From contig OX578280.1 of assembly GCA_951217055.1 (NCBI GenBank), positions 1,178,001 to 1,242,000 of the forward strand: a stretch of DNA of 64,000 nucleotides. Reading direction: 5' to 3'. The position numbers were made by a program, and so were the translations under genes. Of the stretch, positions 34,481 through 46,036 are shown piece by piece. The stretch's first letter is position 1. Each line of letters starts with the position of its first letter. Below the pieces are notes generated by a model that ran no database searches, was not told the origin of the DNA, and saw nothing but the letters and a program-made list of their open reading frames with translations. Source of the stretch: Gerris lacustris (lineage: Eukaryota; Arthropoda; Insecta; Hemiptera; Gerridae).

Positions 34481-35010
34481 TACTGCCAATTGGTGTGGCA
34501 CATAGCTTCCTCGCATGCCATCACGTACTTGATTTGATGCTTTTACAAGCCATTATTGTCTAATTTGTTTAATGGTTTCCCCTATTTTTTTAATCCGTCA
34601 AAATTGTTTTGATTTTTTACTTGAATTAAAGTATCAATTGAGCAAAAGTTAAAGAGCGCAGACAGTTAAAAGTTATCTGGGGCTATCTGCGGGCTACTTT
34701 CAATAAACTATAAAAGTTTCACACGAATCAGATAAGTAATTTGAAACTCATATGGGACCAACAATGGGCTACTCATGACCTACTACCCAAATTTCATTAA
34801 AATTGAAAGTGTAGTTTTTAAGATACGTTGGTTCGCAAAAATTGAACGACAGACCCACAGACAGATTCGGAACCAAAAATTATCCCTGATGTCTGAAACA
34901 GATTTCTGTCTTGGAATTTTTGAAATCGGAGACATCAAATATTTTTGTTCTTCAGATCGGAACGATCACATGGCTTGCGTTACCTTCGGTAAGCTCGGAA
35001 ACAAAATTAT
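34481..35010 (+). mobile_element. Family F element, good copy
   Basis: Order: GCCAATTGGTGTGGCACATA, CAAAAGTTAAAGAGCGCAGA, ATATGGGACCAACAATGGGC, core CCAAATTTCATTAAAATTG, GTAGTTTTTAAGATACG, GGTTCGCAAAAATTGAA, ACAGACAGATTCGG, and a close ACCTTCGGTAAGCTCGGAA. The same order is found in the F copy at 46163. No coding capacity. Confidence 0.8.
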
Positions 35011-35879
35011 TAATTATCGTATACAGGGTGTGTGGTCGAAGATGTAACAAACGAAGAGGGCAGATTCTACCCATCATTTGCAACAAAAAACACTATGTAT
35101 ATCATTGATCAATTCTTATTAGTTTAACCACAATATTTTTTATTTTTTTAAGGAACAACCATTTTACTCTATAAAATCGCTGCTCCGATCGCTGCTTCTA
35201 AAATAATGATGATAGAGCTTAAATAGAGATACCGTTGAGAAGAGGAGAAAATTTCAGTTTAGAAAATGTCTGTTTTAAATGCCTTAAAGAGGATAAACAT
35301 ATTATGCCTAAATTTCATTTTATTGTTAATTTTATTTAAAAAAATAAAATTTATTTTTGTTTCAGCCTGTAATAATGCCAAAATGGCAAGTGCTCCAGTT
35401 TGCCACATTTCATTAAAACTTCTTCATTTATTCCCCTTCAGTTGAAGTACCGTAACACCATCAGTTAATATGTAATTTTTTTGAGTTTTTGTAAAAAATC
35501 GACCGTCAAATGGCGTACAAACCACCTTACGCGTTACCGCGTGGACTGTCTTAATAATTGTTATTATTACCCTAATTAATAAGATGTATGGGAGGTTTTT
35601 TTTATTTTACATTTAATTAAAGAGGAATACAGAACTTATTGTCAATAGGTTTGACCTATGAACCATCATATGTGTCATTACCCATATCAACATGTGTATG
35701 ATACTGCTAGTTTTCGGACTGTCTTCTCGTACGTATATTTCTGTCGTTCGCGTACGTATATTTCTACTAATTAGATCTGGACTTTCTAGAGGTTTTAAGC
35801 AGATCTTAACTCTTAATGACTCTTTCTCACCTCTCTAATTTGCTTTTAAACCCATTTTAACTTTTTGCTTTTTTCGATT
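35011..35879. other. Unannotated stretch
   Basis: TACAGGGTGTGTGG at about 35022 may be a transposon end of the CAGGGTGT type. CGTACGTATATTTCT occurs twice (35729, 35751). No gene seen. Confidence 0.4.
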
Positions 35880-36095
35880 TTAAGCAAGATCAAGTTAATT
35901 TTTCGATTTCCCCTCGAAGTATGTTTTTTTGTATGATGTATGTCATCATATTTCATCAAAATCCGCCTGGAAGTTTTACACTCGACGCATCTGCACATAC
36001 AACCGACACACATGTTCTCAGGGGGCCTCAAAACGTGTAAATCCATCGAAATCTCAAAATGAATTTTCTTGCCATGACAATACATTCAGTCATAA
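35880..36095 (-). mobile_element. Family A element, degraded 5' part
   Basis: The inverse orientation shows the core CATATTTCATCAAAATCCGC, CTGCACATACAACCGACAC, and CTCAAAATGAATTTTCTTGC. The starting hairpin has decayed to ACATTCAGTCAT. Confidence 0.6.
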
Positions 36096-37576
36096 AAAAT
36101 AACAGACTCTGTAGCGAGGCAAGGAAATGCAGGTAGTCATATAAAATATAATATCTATAATAATATGCATCATGATAAATTTATCTGTCTTAGGTCATGC
36201 GTATGTAGCATCGTAGTTTGATTTATTTTCACAAAAATAAGTTCAAATTCCGTCGGAGGAACGATTTCTATCTGAATTTTAGCTCTTGCCTCTTCAATAA
36301 TAACTCGAACATACTGTACTCAGGTAGGGAATCCACATAGAATACAATTAGGAAACGACACCATAGAAACGGCAGAGGTAACGTAAGTTTTAAAATGTGT
36401 ATCAAAATATATTTATCAGATATTTGACTCAAGCGATTGTTTCTATCGAACAAAATCAAATTTCGAAATGTGACGACTAAAATTATAAACATAAATTATG
36501 TATAATTTTGGAAACCCCTACAAAAATGAGTAATTCTATAAGTATTGGGACTTTGGAAGCAAATTACCTCGTGAGTATTAGGCACAGCAAAAACATCGAC
36601 CTTTTACACTCTTATTCGTTTTATAAAAAGATTTTGAACATTCAAATTAAACAATAACCATATTAACAATAAAAGTATGTCACATATCGCCAAATTTTAA
36701 GATTACAAAATTGCTATATAATGTGATGTATTGTTACCTTGTACAGTACTCGAGTTAAAACATTTCTATTAATTTATTTTTCGGACATGATACTCTTAAA
36801 AAAGAGAGACTTAAAATGAAGTTTTAGTTACAGTTTTTAAGAAAAGGACCATTATAAAAATAAAGTTGTACAAAAGAAGTTTGGTTAGTTTAGGAATGAA
36901 ATAAAGACCTTGATCTGTATTTGTTTAAAACTGGGTCGCCTTTTATTTACACAATATTTTCTTATTTTTAATCCATAACAGAATATTTATATTTCTTTTT
37001 ATTATAATATTATTATCTTATGATACAATAAAGGGGGTATATATGCGGCATTGCGGTTTTATCCTGTAATATAGAGGTTTTTGTTAATAAATAGGTCGAT
37101 ACGATCGTCTAATAATGAACAAACATTATACCGTTGAATTATATCAAACAACTAAAACTAAGGAAATTCTATAGCTACGGTGTTTTTCGCGGTTAGAGCA
37201 GTCTAAATAGAAACTAGATTTTCCTGGGAAGACGGCGTCAGATACTTAACGAATGACTTAGTTTCGAATCCATTGCAGAGATCATTTTCTAGGGAGTTGA
37301 TCATGATGAGAGTCGTGATCAGCAGAAGTTTGCAACTTTAGTTTATTTTTTCAACTTGGGTCAGAGTTTAGGAAACGAATTGATGAAACCATTTATTTGT
37401 CTTGTTTAGTAATTCTCCAAGTTTAATTTATTAATTTACTAATTGCAAGTGGAAGCGAATAAATAATTTCATAGTCTTAAAACAATTTTATTGGTAAATA
37501 AGAGATTTTCGGTCTTAAATGCTTTTATAATTACTGATTTGTGCCTCAGAGTGCTAGTTTGAAGCGGAAAAAAGCA
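36096..37576. other. Unannotated stretch
   Basis: No shared repeats noted and only short ORFs, none of which I can support as coding. Confidence 0.4.
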
Positions 37577-37782
37577 TCTAGTCGACAGAGCACCGACATG
37601 AGCCGAGCAGAGCACCGAGATGAGCCGAGCAGAGCACCGAGATGAGCCAAGCAGAGCACCGAGATGAGCCGAGCAGAGCACCGAGATGAGCCGAGCAGAG
37701 CACCGAGATGAGACGAGCAGAGCACCGAGATGAGCCGTGCAGAGAGCACCGAGATGAGCCGAGCAGAGCACCGAGATAGGTA
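37577..37782. repeat. 22-bp minisatellite, about 9 units
   Basis: The unit GAGCCGAGCAGAGCACCGAG + AT is repeated with few changes and one 4-bp insertion. GC-rich against AT-rich flanks. The open frames on the minus strand here (Leu-Gly-Ala-Leu repeats) come from the repeat, not from a gene. Confidence 0.93.
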
Positions 37783-38823
37783 TCTCGGTCGCAATCTACT
37801 TTGAGATCGAACCAACATAGCAGCTGCAACCAAACTACGACGGTTTGGCCACGTCTAAGTAGAAAGGGAAAGGGGAGCTTCTCTGAAGTCTGAAGCCCAA
37901 CAGAAGAGCGGACAAAGGAGGACAATATCAAGTCTTCACTTATCGCGAAGTGTCTTGTAGAACGGGCTCTGCCTCTGGCTGAAGACACGAGAACAGACAT
38001 GTCTGTGAAATCTCTATACTCTTCGCACGGAGCAGAAAAACTGAGGATAAAGTATGAAATAATAATCTTTACTAATTTTTAAGATAATTCAGTAAATTTG
38101 AATTAGTGTTTGTCCTTTGTAAGGTCAGGGAACATTACTCAACAATACATTTAATTATAACATATATTGAACAATAACAAAACAAGACAAAAGTTACTTG
38201 CCTTCACAGTAATACTGCGTCAGTACTACTGTACACACTTAAGAAATATATTGTGGATTTCTAACAAATTTTTATAATTTAAAACAAAATTATAAAAATA
38301 TTACTTGAAGGCATCACAAACGTGAATAATGTGCATAAGAAATATTTGTAATAAGGAATACGAGTAAAATTATATTTATTAAGTTATTGAATATCAGCAT
38401 TAATAAGTTATTAAGGTTATCAGAGTTATAAACTAATAGAAACTCATAAACCAAAAATATAAAGTAATAAAGCTCTGAAAATATACAACTCAAATCTTAC
38501 AGTATAATCTTTCCGTACACGACCTTAATTTGAAACTCCGTCTGTTGTAACATTACCAGAACAAGGATTTTGTAATGTAAACTTAAATCCTTTATAATAT
38601 TTGCTTCAAGATATAAATTAAATTCTCTAATAAGTAATGAGTGCTTGAGGCTAAAATGTGGTTTCTAGTGCTTTAACAGAGGTTTCACTTCCAGGCTGTG
38701 AAATAAACATACACGCACTTACATTAATACTATAATTACATTTTATACATAACAAAGTCAAAGGAACAAATAAGTACATTATATGTAAATTTTAAATTTA
38801 TTTTTTAAGTAAAGTCAGTTCGG
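37783..38823. other. Unannotated stretch
   Basis: 37800-38040 is moderately GC-rich and unique; it extends the repeat-generated minus-strand ORF to 38000 without adding any recognisable domain. Confidence 0.4.
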
Positions 38824-39059
38824 TACTACTTTAGATTGTTACTCCCCTATGTTGTTTTAGAATATAAATGACTTTGACTAAATAACTATTAACACTAAAG
38901 GATGTTTAGTCCATTTTACTTTGGGACAAAGGAATATCACATTCCTGTTTGTATAAGGGGAGTAACAATCTAAAGAAGAACATTACATACACCTTCTTTT
39001 GATAGTGACTCTCCTCTGTTTTCTTTATAAGGGGAGTAGCAATCTAAAGAAGTGGTGCC
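38824..39059. mobile_element. Family M MITE, copy 2
   Basis: Starts ACTTTAGATTGTTACTCCCC and ends CAATCTAAAGAAGTGG. The long module comes first and the small hairpin module second, the reverse of copy 1, so the two copies are in opposite orientation. Confidence 0.82.
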
Positions 39060-39397
39060 GTCGGTTCAACATACAATTATGATGACTGATGTAAAAGAAA
39101 AAAAAACATAAAATATGTATTTTGCTTGTATTCCATTATGAAATTTAAGTGTTAAAAAAGAAAATTGAAAATTGATGATACCAAACTTTGTTATAAATAT
39201 TAATAATATTAATTATATTAAATTATTGTAAAACAACTTACGTATACGAAATGTTGTCATACATTTTCCAAATTAAACACTGTTCACGTGGATATAACTA
39301 TTAATTATTACCTATTATTATTGACCAAAATAACCACCAGGTTAAACATCAATACAAATATTTTCATGCTAAGTCTGATGGTCTGGATCTTAAAGCC

Positions 39398-40526
39398 ATT
39401 AGGTTTGTTCCAACCACTCTTCAAACTGGTTTGGAACTGTACGACGCATGCGCATTTGGAAAAAAAGAGTTCCAACGAGCCCAAACTCAAACTCTGACTG
39501 ATTCCGACTGTTCCAACCACGCTCTGATTGAATCACGGATTAGTTTGGAACCAGTCAGAGCAGTCAGCGATCGGCGGCAGGGACTAGTAGTTTGGGATTG
39601 AGTTTGGGTGAACAGAAACGTAACCTTCCGCTCCGCTTCATTGTTTTTGTTTTGATTTCGCTCGCCTATTATAATTATTCTCCTTTCTTGCGAATCAACT
39701 GTTCTTTTTAAAATGTTTTTGTACGAATGCGACGATGCATTTTTGTGCATATAATTGGCATTTTCTAAATATTTCTGAAAAAAATAAATATTGGACCTAT
39801 TTTCCAAGATGGACTTTTGATACTTATTCCATTTTCAAACAAATACCGAAAGAATCCGATTTATTTCCGCAATATTTCTTTCGTTAACTGGACTAAGATT
39901 AATATTTGTTTTTTAAAACAAAAGAGCATTTAGGATTATATCAATAAAAATACGAATACGAGTGTGCCGTGAGTCTACTAAAACTGGCTCACCTCAGTAA
40001 GCCCGAAAAATTGTGAATTGCGTAAATCGAAATGAAATCGTGAATTCATGTATTAAATAAACATTTCTAAAATGTGTGCATGTATTTTCGTCATATCCTC
40101 TATGAGTATGTAGGTTTTACTTCCAACTTTCGAGCTTAATTAGCATTAGAAAATGAAACTTTTGTGGTGTGGCGCCCCCTTGTTGTGCGAGCCCCTAGGC
40201 GGCCTAAATCAGGCCATGATTTAAGCGACTGGCACTTATCTTCATCAACTATTGACTTATCCATCATCCATATCTTTAATATTAATAAGTTCAGGTATTT
40301 TCGATAGCACAGGAACGCAAAATCACATAAACGTTCAACTCAAAAAGTTGTTCTGATAACAGTGCTAAAACCTACCACGGCAAACAGTTTGGTTCGAGAA
40401 AGGAGCGTTCCAACAAAAACGAAATCACAAATCAATTCCCAACGGTCCGTGATCGCGCATGCGCAATACGTCAATCACTGACTAATACGAAACTGATTCG
40501 GAACTGGTGGTTGGAACAAACCTATT
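39398..40526. mobile_element. Family N TIR element with 3-bp ATT duplication
   Basis: The element is 39401-40523. The ends AGGTTTGTTCCAACCA and the inverse TGGTTGGAACAAACCT are perfect over 16 bp. Both sub-ends carry GCGCATGCGC-like palindromes (39448-39457 as GCATGCGCA, 40454-40466). ATT flanks both sides. No transposase frame was found in 1,123 bp, so it is non-autonomous. The 3-bp duplication excludes hAT, piggyBac and Tc1/mariner; PIF/Harbinger also makes 3 bp, but prefers TAA or TTA. Confidence 0.85.
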
Positions 40527-40610
40527 GTATATTGACCTAACGATTCATCCCTCAACATACAATGATTGTAAAGCCATTGTTTATTGACCTAACGATTCAT
40601 CCTTAAAATT
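40524..40610 (+). repeat. Tandem duplication next to element N, containing its empty site
   Basis: ATTGACCTAACGATTCATCC occurs at about 40530 and 40583. The second copy is preceded by GTAAAGCCATTGTTTATTG, which equals the left flank of N (TAAAGCCATT) joined to its right flank (ATTGTATATTG) with a single ATT. Confidence 0.85.
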
Positions 40611-41688
40611 AAATTATTTTAAACAGCATAACAGTATCTTCAAATATTTTATGATACTCTTCTCTAACTCATTTGTAGAAATCATTGAAAACTTTAACGC
40701 TATTAGAACATTAACCTATATTATTATAGTTCTTATAAACAATCAGCATAAAAAGAAAACTTTTTAGAAGGACTTTTATTATTATATTCATTAAATTGAC
40801 TGAAGAACAAAATAATGTTCATTCTAAGTAATTGTTAAAAGACAATAATCTATAATATTAAAACAGTTATTACAGAATAAAATAAGTATAAAATCCTTGA
40901 AAAAGACGATTGCATTATAAAATAGAATGCGTTTTTAAAGTAATCATCGAAATGCTGCTATGATCAAGAAATTGTTAGCTCATTTGACTTTCCTGACACG
41001 GTTGTGTAATCGTATATAAGGAGACGAGCGGAGGATACCTTGACTCATACACCAATATAATAACCATTAAATATAAATTCCACACTTAAGTATTCCTTAA
41101 TAGTTTCGAAATATTGTGTGTCTCGAGTTTTTTTAATCTTTTTTTTTCCTTAACAAAATATCTCATTTAAAATCCAAGCTAAGAGAACAGAGAACCCGTA
41201 ATAAATAACCACTATCTCTTAAGACTGTAATCCTGTCTTTGAAAAATTCGAGAAGCACAGCTCTAACGAAATAACTAAGAATTTTGAATGAATTAAGTAA
41301 TTATACTATTTTGTAATTTTTTAAGGTGGTTAGTTTCCGACAAGGAACTTTTAGAACTGTCTGTTTTGGTTTGTATCTTCTGTCACACCATAACTTTTGA
41401 ACGGTTAAACGTAAAACTAGAGACTTATTAGAATTTTGATAAGGGTATAATATTATTATAAACCTGAACTGGCCTACACTAAGGAATATCAACAAAACTA
41501 GAGATTACCCTTGACTTTGTTAGTTGTTACAGAAAGGTATTGCGTAGCATACAGATGTTATAAAGCCAACTATGGTTATATTATATCACTAAATTTAAAA
41601 TATACAACAGGATTTTAATTTAAATTCTTTTAAACAGACTAATGTATAACATACGACACACTTCATTGTAGTATTCTAATGTTACATA
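40611..41688. other. Unannotated stretch
   Basis: AT-rich; GTATATAAGGAGACGAGCGG at about 41012 looks like a TATA element but no gene follows that I can identify. Confidence 0.35.
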
Positions 41689-42353
41689 GTAGTTATTTAT
41701 GCACCTAGGGAGTAAAGTAAGCCATTATTCCCTGAGCGAAAAAAGTTGGTTCTTAAGGCGAAGCCGAAGGAACCATGGTCCCTAAATCCCGAGGCGAAGC
41801 CGAGGGAATTAGACTCTTTAATTCCCGAGGCGCAGCCGAGGGAATAACTCTAATTAGCTCCCGAGGCGCAGCCAAGGGAGATAATTATCGCGAGAGGAAT
41901 AATGGCACTTTACTCACGAGGTACATATATATACAATATTTTATCTCCAGTAGGAAGAAAATACACATTTTCGTCCATAGCACAGTTTTTATTTATTATT
42001 TTAATAAATAACAATAATTATTAGCACTTTTAATAGCATATAAAATAAGAGATTCAATATTAAAAAACAAATAAGAATTGGAATTAAACTCAAATAGAAG
42101 GTTATTTAGATGCAGGTTATAAACAAAGATAATCATGGTCGAAAAAGCAGTGTCGCCAACCTGATTTCAACAACTTCATGACATTAGCTATTCATTTTCT
42201 ACTATTTATAAAATAATTACGTTGCAATCTTTAAATTTTTACCCTACTTTACTTTTTGGCCCCACATTTACTTTTTCTCCCTACTTTTTGAGTACAGGGA
42301 TGAAAAGAAATACTTTAACTCTAACTAATAACTTCTTCCCTACTGGAGATAAA
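41689..42353 (+). mobile_element. Family H element with four GC modules
   Basis: From TAGTTATTTATGCACCTAGG to CCCTACTGGAGATAAA. Four modules in series: 41756, 41791, 41825 and 41860 (such as CCGAGGCGAAGCCGAGGGAA; two have GCGCAGCC in place of GCGAAGCC). The middle third and the internal TATCTCCAGTAGGAAG copy are as in other H elements. Confidence 0.9.
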
Positions 42354-42630
42354 ATAAATTAATTTGAGCCAACGCCCCTTACCTTGTGTATCCGCGATGA
42401 TAGGAACCATATGATTGATGTGTTCCACACATAAACTGCATTTCTTTCAGATTTTTTACATTAAATATATATGTTTTTAAATATATAAAATTAGATAGAA
42501 GGGTAGAAAAGTTTGAATTCCCCTGTTACAGTTTGTGAAGGGATTGCTACTGCGCTGAATCGTTTAACTATTTCCGGTATTATTAGCGGTTAGGAATTCC
42601 CAACTACTAGTATTATGTATTTATATATTT

Positions 42631-42983
42631 TAGCACTTTTAATAGCAGATAATATAAGATTCAATATTAAAAACAAATAAGAATTGGAATTAAACTCAAA
42701 TAGAAGGTTATTTAGATGCAGGTTATAATGTAAACAAAGATAAACATGGTCAAAAAAGCGCAGTGCTGCCAACCTGATTTCAACAACTTCATTACATTAG
42801 CCATACATTTTCTACTATTTATAAAATAATTAAGTTGCAATCTTTACTTGTTTGCCCTACTTTACTTTTTCGCCCTAATTTTACTTTTTCTCCCTACTTT
42901 TTGAGTTCAGGGATGAAAAGACCTGCTTTAGTCCCTCTAATCTAATTCAAAATCATAACATTTTTTCCCTACTGGAGATAAAA
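42631..42983 (+). mobile_element. Family H element, 5'-truncated copy
   Basis: Begins inside the family at TTAGCACTTTTAATAGCAGA and runs to CCCTACTGGAGATAAAAT. It lacks the GC modules and the left end. It lies 280 bp from the preceding H copy in the same orientation. Confidence 0.88.
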
Positions 42984-43807
42984 TATTAAGTATGTTGTTT
43001 TACTTTAATATTATGGACTTTTTAGATATTTCAAGCTAAACTTCGAGGTAAGATGAATTACCGTAAGCGCAGTTTGATTTGAAAATTCGACTGTTTGGAA
43101 GAGTCCGTTAGAATACTTTAAGTAATATATTTACGCTCAGAATGCGGTGACAATTAAGTATAGAAAGCACTATCGGCGCTCCTCCTCATACATAGATGAA
43201 ATGCAAACTTTAAATTACAACCTTAATAAATTTCATCGATAAAGGCAATTGCGGACTGGAGAGAAGCTAGCTGACGCCCAATATTTTGGGTGCCTCATAA
43301 ATATCCAGGTTAACACCTCATTACACCAATTTACAAGCAACGCCGCACAAAATCTTTACCCAATATTGTATTCAAATATTAAATTGCACTTTAAACGAAT
43401 GCCATGAATTCAATCATTCTAGCTTATTAATGAATTGTATTGTTCCAATGATCTCATAAAGGTTTAAAAGTAATGGCAAAACAAATTAGAACAAAAGAAG
43501 CTCAATTACAATGTTTTTCTTCTAGCCACAAAATGTTGTTAAAAAGAAGATTATCCATAATATACAAATAAAAGCCATGAGCGGTAGAAGTGTTTAGATC
43601 ACTTCAAAGTTTATCTTAGAAATTATTCTTATTATCTGATCACGGCGATGATTCGAAATAACAAATAATCCATATTTATAAATTTATTAATTTTATTTAT
43701 TGTTCAATTAGTTACTGCATCTCAATGTTCGCTATCATTGATGGTCTTGTTCGTTAAACCCAACAAGAAGGATCAGCTGAAGTTCAAACCCTACAGTAAG
43801 GGTAGTT
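42984..43807. other. Unannotated stretch
   Basis: AT-rich, no feature recognised. Confidence 0.45.
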
Positions 43808-44378
43808 TCTATACTGTTCTACTCCTAGAAGCTCAGTAGTTTCTGTAATGTTCTGCTCCTAGAAGATCAGTAGTTTCTGTAATGTTCTGCTCCTAGAAGA
43901 TCAGTAGTTTCTGTACTGTTCTGCTCCTAGAAGATCAGTAGTTTCTATACTGTTCCTGGCCTAGCAGCTCAGAAGTTTCTGTACTGTTCTGCTCCTAGAA
44001 GATCAGTAGTTTCTGTACTGCTCTGCTCCTAGCAGCTCAGTAGTTTCTGTACTGTTCTGCTCCTAGAAGATCAGTAGTTTCTGTACTGCTCTGCTCCTAG
44101 CAGCTCAGTAGTTTCTGTACTGTCCTGCTCCTAGAAGATCATTAGTTTCTGTACTGCTCTGCTCCTAGCAGCTCAGTAGTTTCTGTACTGTTCTGCTCCT
44201 AGAAGATCAGTAGTTTCTGTACTGCTCTGCTCCTAGCAGCTCAGTAGTTTCTATACTGTTCTGCTCCTAGCAGATTAGTAATTTCTATAATGTTCTGCTC
44301 CTAGCAGCTCAGTAGTTTCTAAACTGTTCTGCTCCTAGCAGCTCAGTAGTTTCTATACTGTTCTGCTCCGAGAAGGAA
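43808..44378. repeat. 34-bp minisatellite with 68-bp higher-order pattern
   Basis: About 17 units of AGTAGTTTCTGTACTGTTCT + GCTCCTAGAAGATC. In the middle, units ending GAAGATC alternate with units reading CTGCTCTGCTCCTAGCAGCTC, giving a dimeric 68-bp period. Edge units are more diverged, as expected for expansion by unequal exchange. Confidence 0.95.
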
Positions 44379-44464
44379 ATACAGTAGTAGCAATTTTTAA
44401 ACTATTGTATTAGAAAATAAGAATATGTCACATGTACCCTCTAGACTATAGACTATAGGAGCTT

Positions 44465-45075
44465 GACCTAATTGGAAAATAACAGTAAAATATTGTTTAT
44501 CTACAATTGATACGAAATATAAACATTATATCTCTGTTTAGATGCATAGAAAGTGATTCCTTTCGTAGCTGTATTCATTGCGCATGAACGTTCATAATGA
44601 GGTGAAGAATTCCTCTATTTTTCCTCCCTAGGTCGGGAAAAAAGAGGAATTCTTCACCTTAACGCACGATTAGCGAATTTGTTTACATTCAAATTTGCTG
44701 TTTGTTTAATTAAAGTAACTGTTAGTATCGAGTTTTTAGTGAAAAACAATGAGTGATTTAAGTGATTATGAAGAAAATGAGGAGAATTATACACCTTCCG
44801 AAATAATTAATTCGGCACAAAATACAACTAATGAATTAATGTCATCTTAATCTATAGAGAAATACGTACTTACAAACAGGAAGTTTATTAAATTTTTTTT
44901 ATTCTATATTTATTATTAAAATCCACAATAGTAGATAAAGTATGGTACGCAACTCGTGGGAAAACTGCATTTTGCTTTGCTCGTGTGGTTTTATTACCCT
45001 CGGTGTCGCTCGGGTGCAAACTCTACACTCGAATGCAAAATGCTACGTTCCGCACAAGACGTGTAATGCAATATT
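44465..45075 (+). mobile_element. Family E element, copy 2
   Basis: Inverse of E copy 1 at 10783-11340. It carries an extra hairpin at 44601-44660 with perfect arms AGGTGAAGAATTCCTCT; copy 1 has a single AGGTGAAGAATT here. It ends with CGGGTGCAAACTCTACACTC and TTCCGCACAAGACGTG. Confidence 0.78.
44749..44850 (+). pseudogene. N-terminal remnant of the family E protein, copy 2
   Basis: 33 codons, MSDLSDYEENEENYTPSE then IINSAQNTTNELMSS, ending in TAA where copy 1 has TTA (Leu). The leader is conserved between copies mostly at third positions and a few residues, which suggests the frame was once under selection. The catalytic part is absent. Confidence 0.5.
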
Positions 45076-46032
45076 ACAGCAGGAAAAATGAATGAGCTTT
45101 CATATCAACACATCAGTGACAACAGTTGAGCACGTCATTCACATCATTTTGCTGAAGACAGTAGCAGACAAGTAGTTAAAAAGTTCAACATTGCTGGCAA
45201 GCCCCAGACTTCAGGCCCCGTATAACTTTTAAAAATAAACCATTTTCAAAACCCACACCGAATGCTAAATTCAAACTTATAAAAGAAGAAATGGTAGAAA
45301 AGCGATTGTTAAAATGGGAAGTCGAATTTCAGCTAAATTTCAAAGTCAGGAGTTGGAAGTTGAAATACGGCGTTGGGAAGGAGATTCTAGCCTGGCTTTA
45401 CTGGTTTTATCACTCGCGTTCTTTAGCCAATAATATTCTGCATCTGAAGCGAAATCTAACTTTTTTGGCAAGGGTAACTTATGAGAGGAAAGGTCATTTA
45501 TAAGTACGCTCTAACAGTTAGAAGTATTTACATTAATATTATAAGGATGTAAAAATACATTTTTCACATTAAAATAAGTGTTTTCTTTTTTTTTTTTTTT
45601 TTATAAACGAATCTGTTCCTTGGTCATTAATATTATTATAGAGGATTCAACAAAGACAAATAAAAATGTAATTCACCGAAGGAAATTAATGTTTTTTCAG
45701 TGTACCTACCTGTGATTTTTTACTTACCTTATCTATAGACATAGGAGAATCTAAATATAATTCCAGATTCCTCTTTGAATATAATTAATAATCAATATTA
45801 TGTATAGTTAAGTTTTAGTATAGTGTAAAATATTCAGATTGTAACGTTTTGTCGCCCATGAAATTGTTTTCCCTTTATTCTCCTCTAGAGCCAGAACAGT
45901 CGCTAGTATTTGATAATTTAGACAAATTGTCAGAATATCGTTTGCATACTCTTTAGCAGATTTAAATATCACACAAAATAGTACTTTAAACTTACCAAAA
46001 AAATTAAATTTCAGAAGATATAAATTAGGCAA
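45076..46032. other. Unannotated stretch
   Basis: A 70-codon plus-strand ORF at 45291-45503 shows no recognised motif. A 17-base T run is near 45586-45602. Confidence 0.35.
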
Positions 46033-46036
46033 TTAA

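Noticed and set aside
37469..38000. Leu-Gly-Ala-Leu repeat ORFs on the minus strand
   Set aside because: By-product of the 22-bp minisatellite; all three frames are open.
41012..41050. TATA-like GTATATAAGGAG as a promoter
   Set aside because: No transcript start context or gene downstream; AT-rich DNA yields such strings by chance.
43808..44378. Regular repeats as a possible CRISPR array
   Set aside because: Units are directly adjacent with no unique spacers, and the sequence is clearly eukaryotic.
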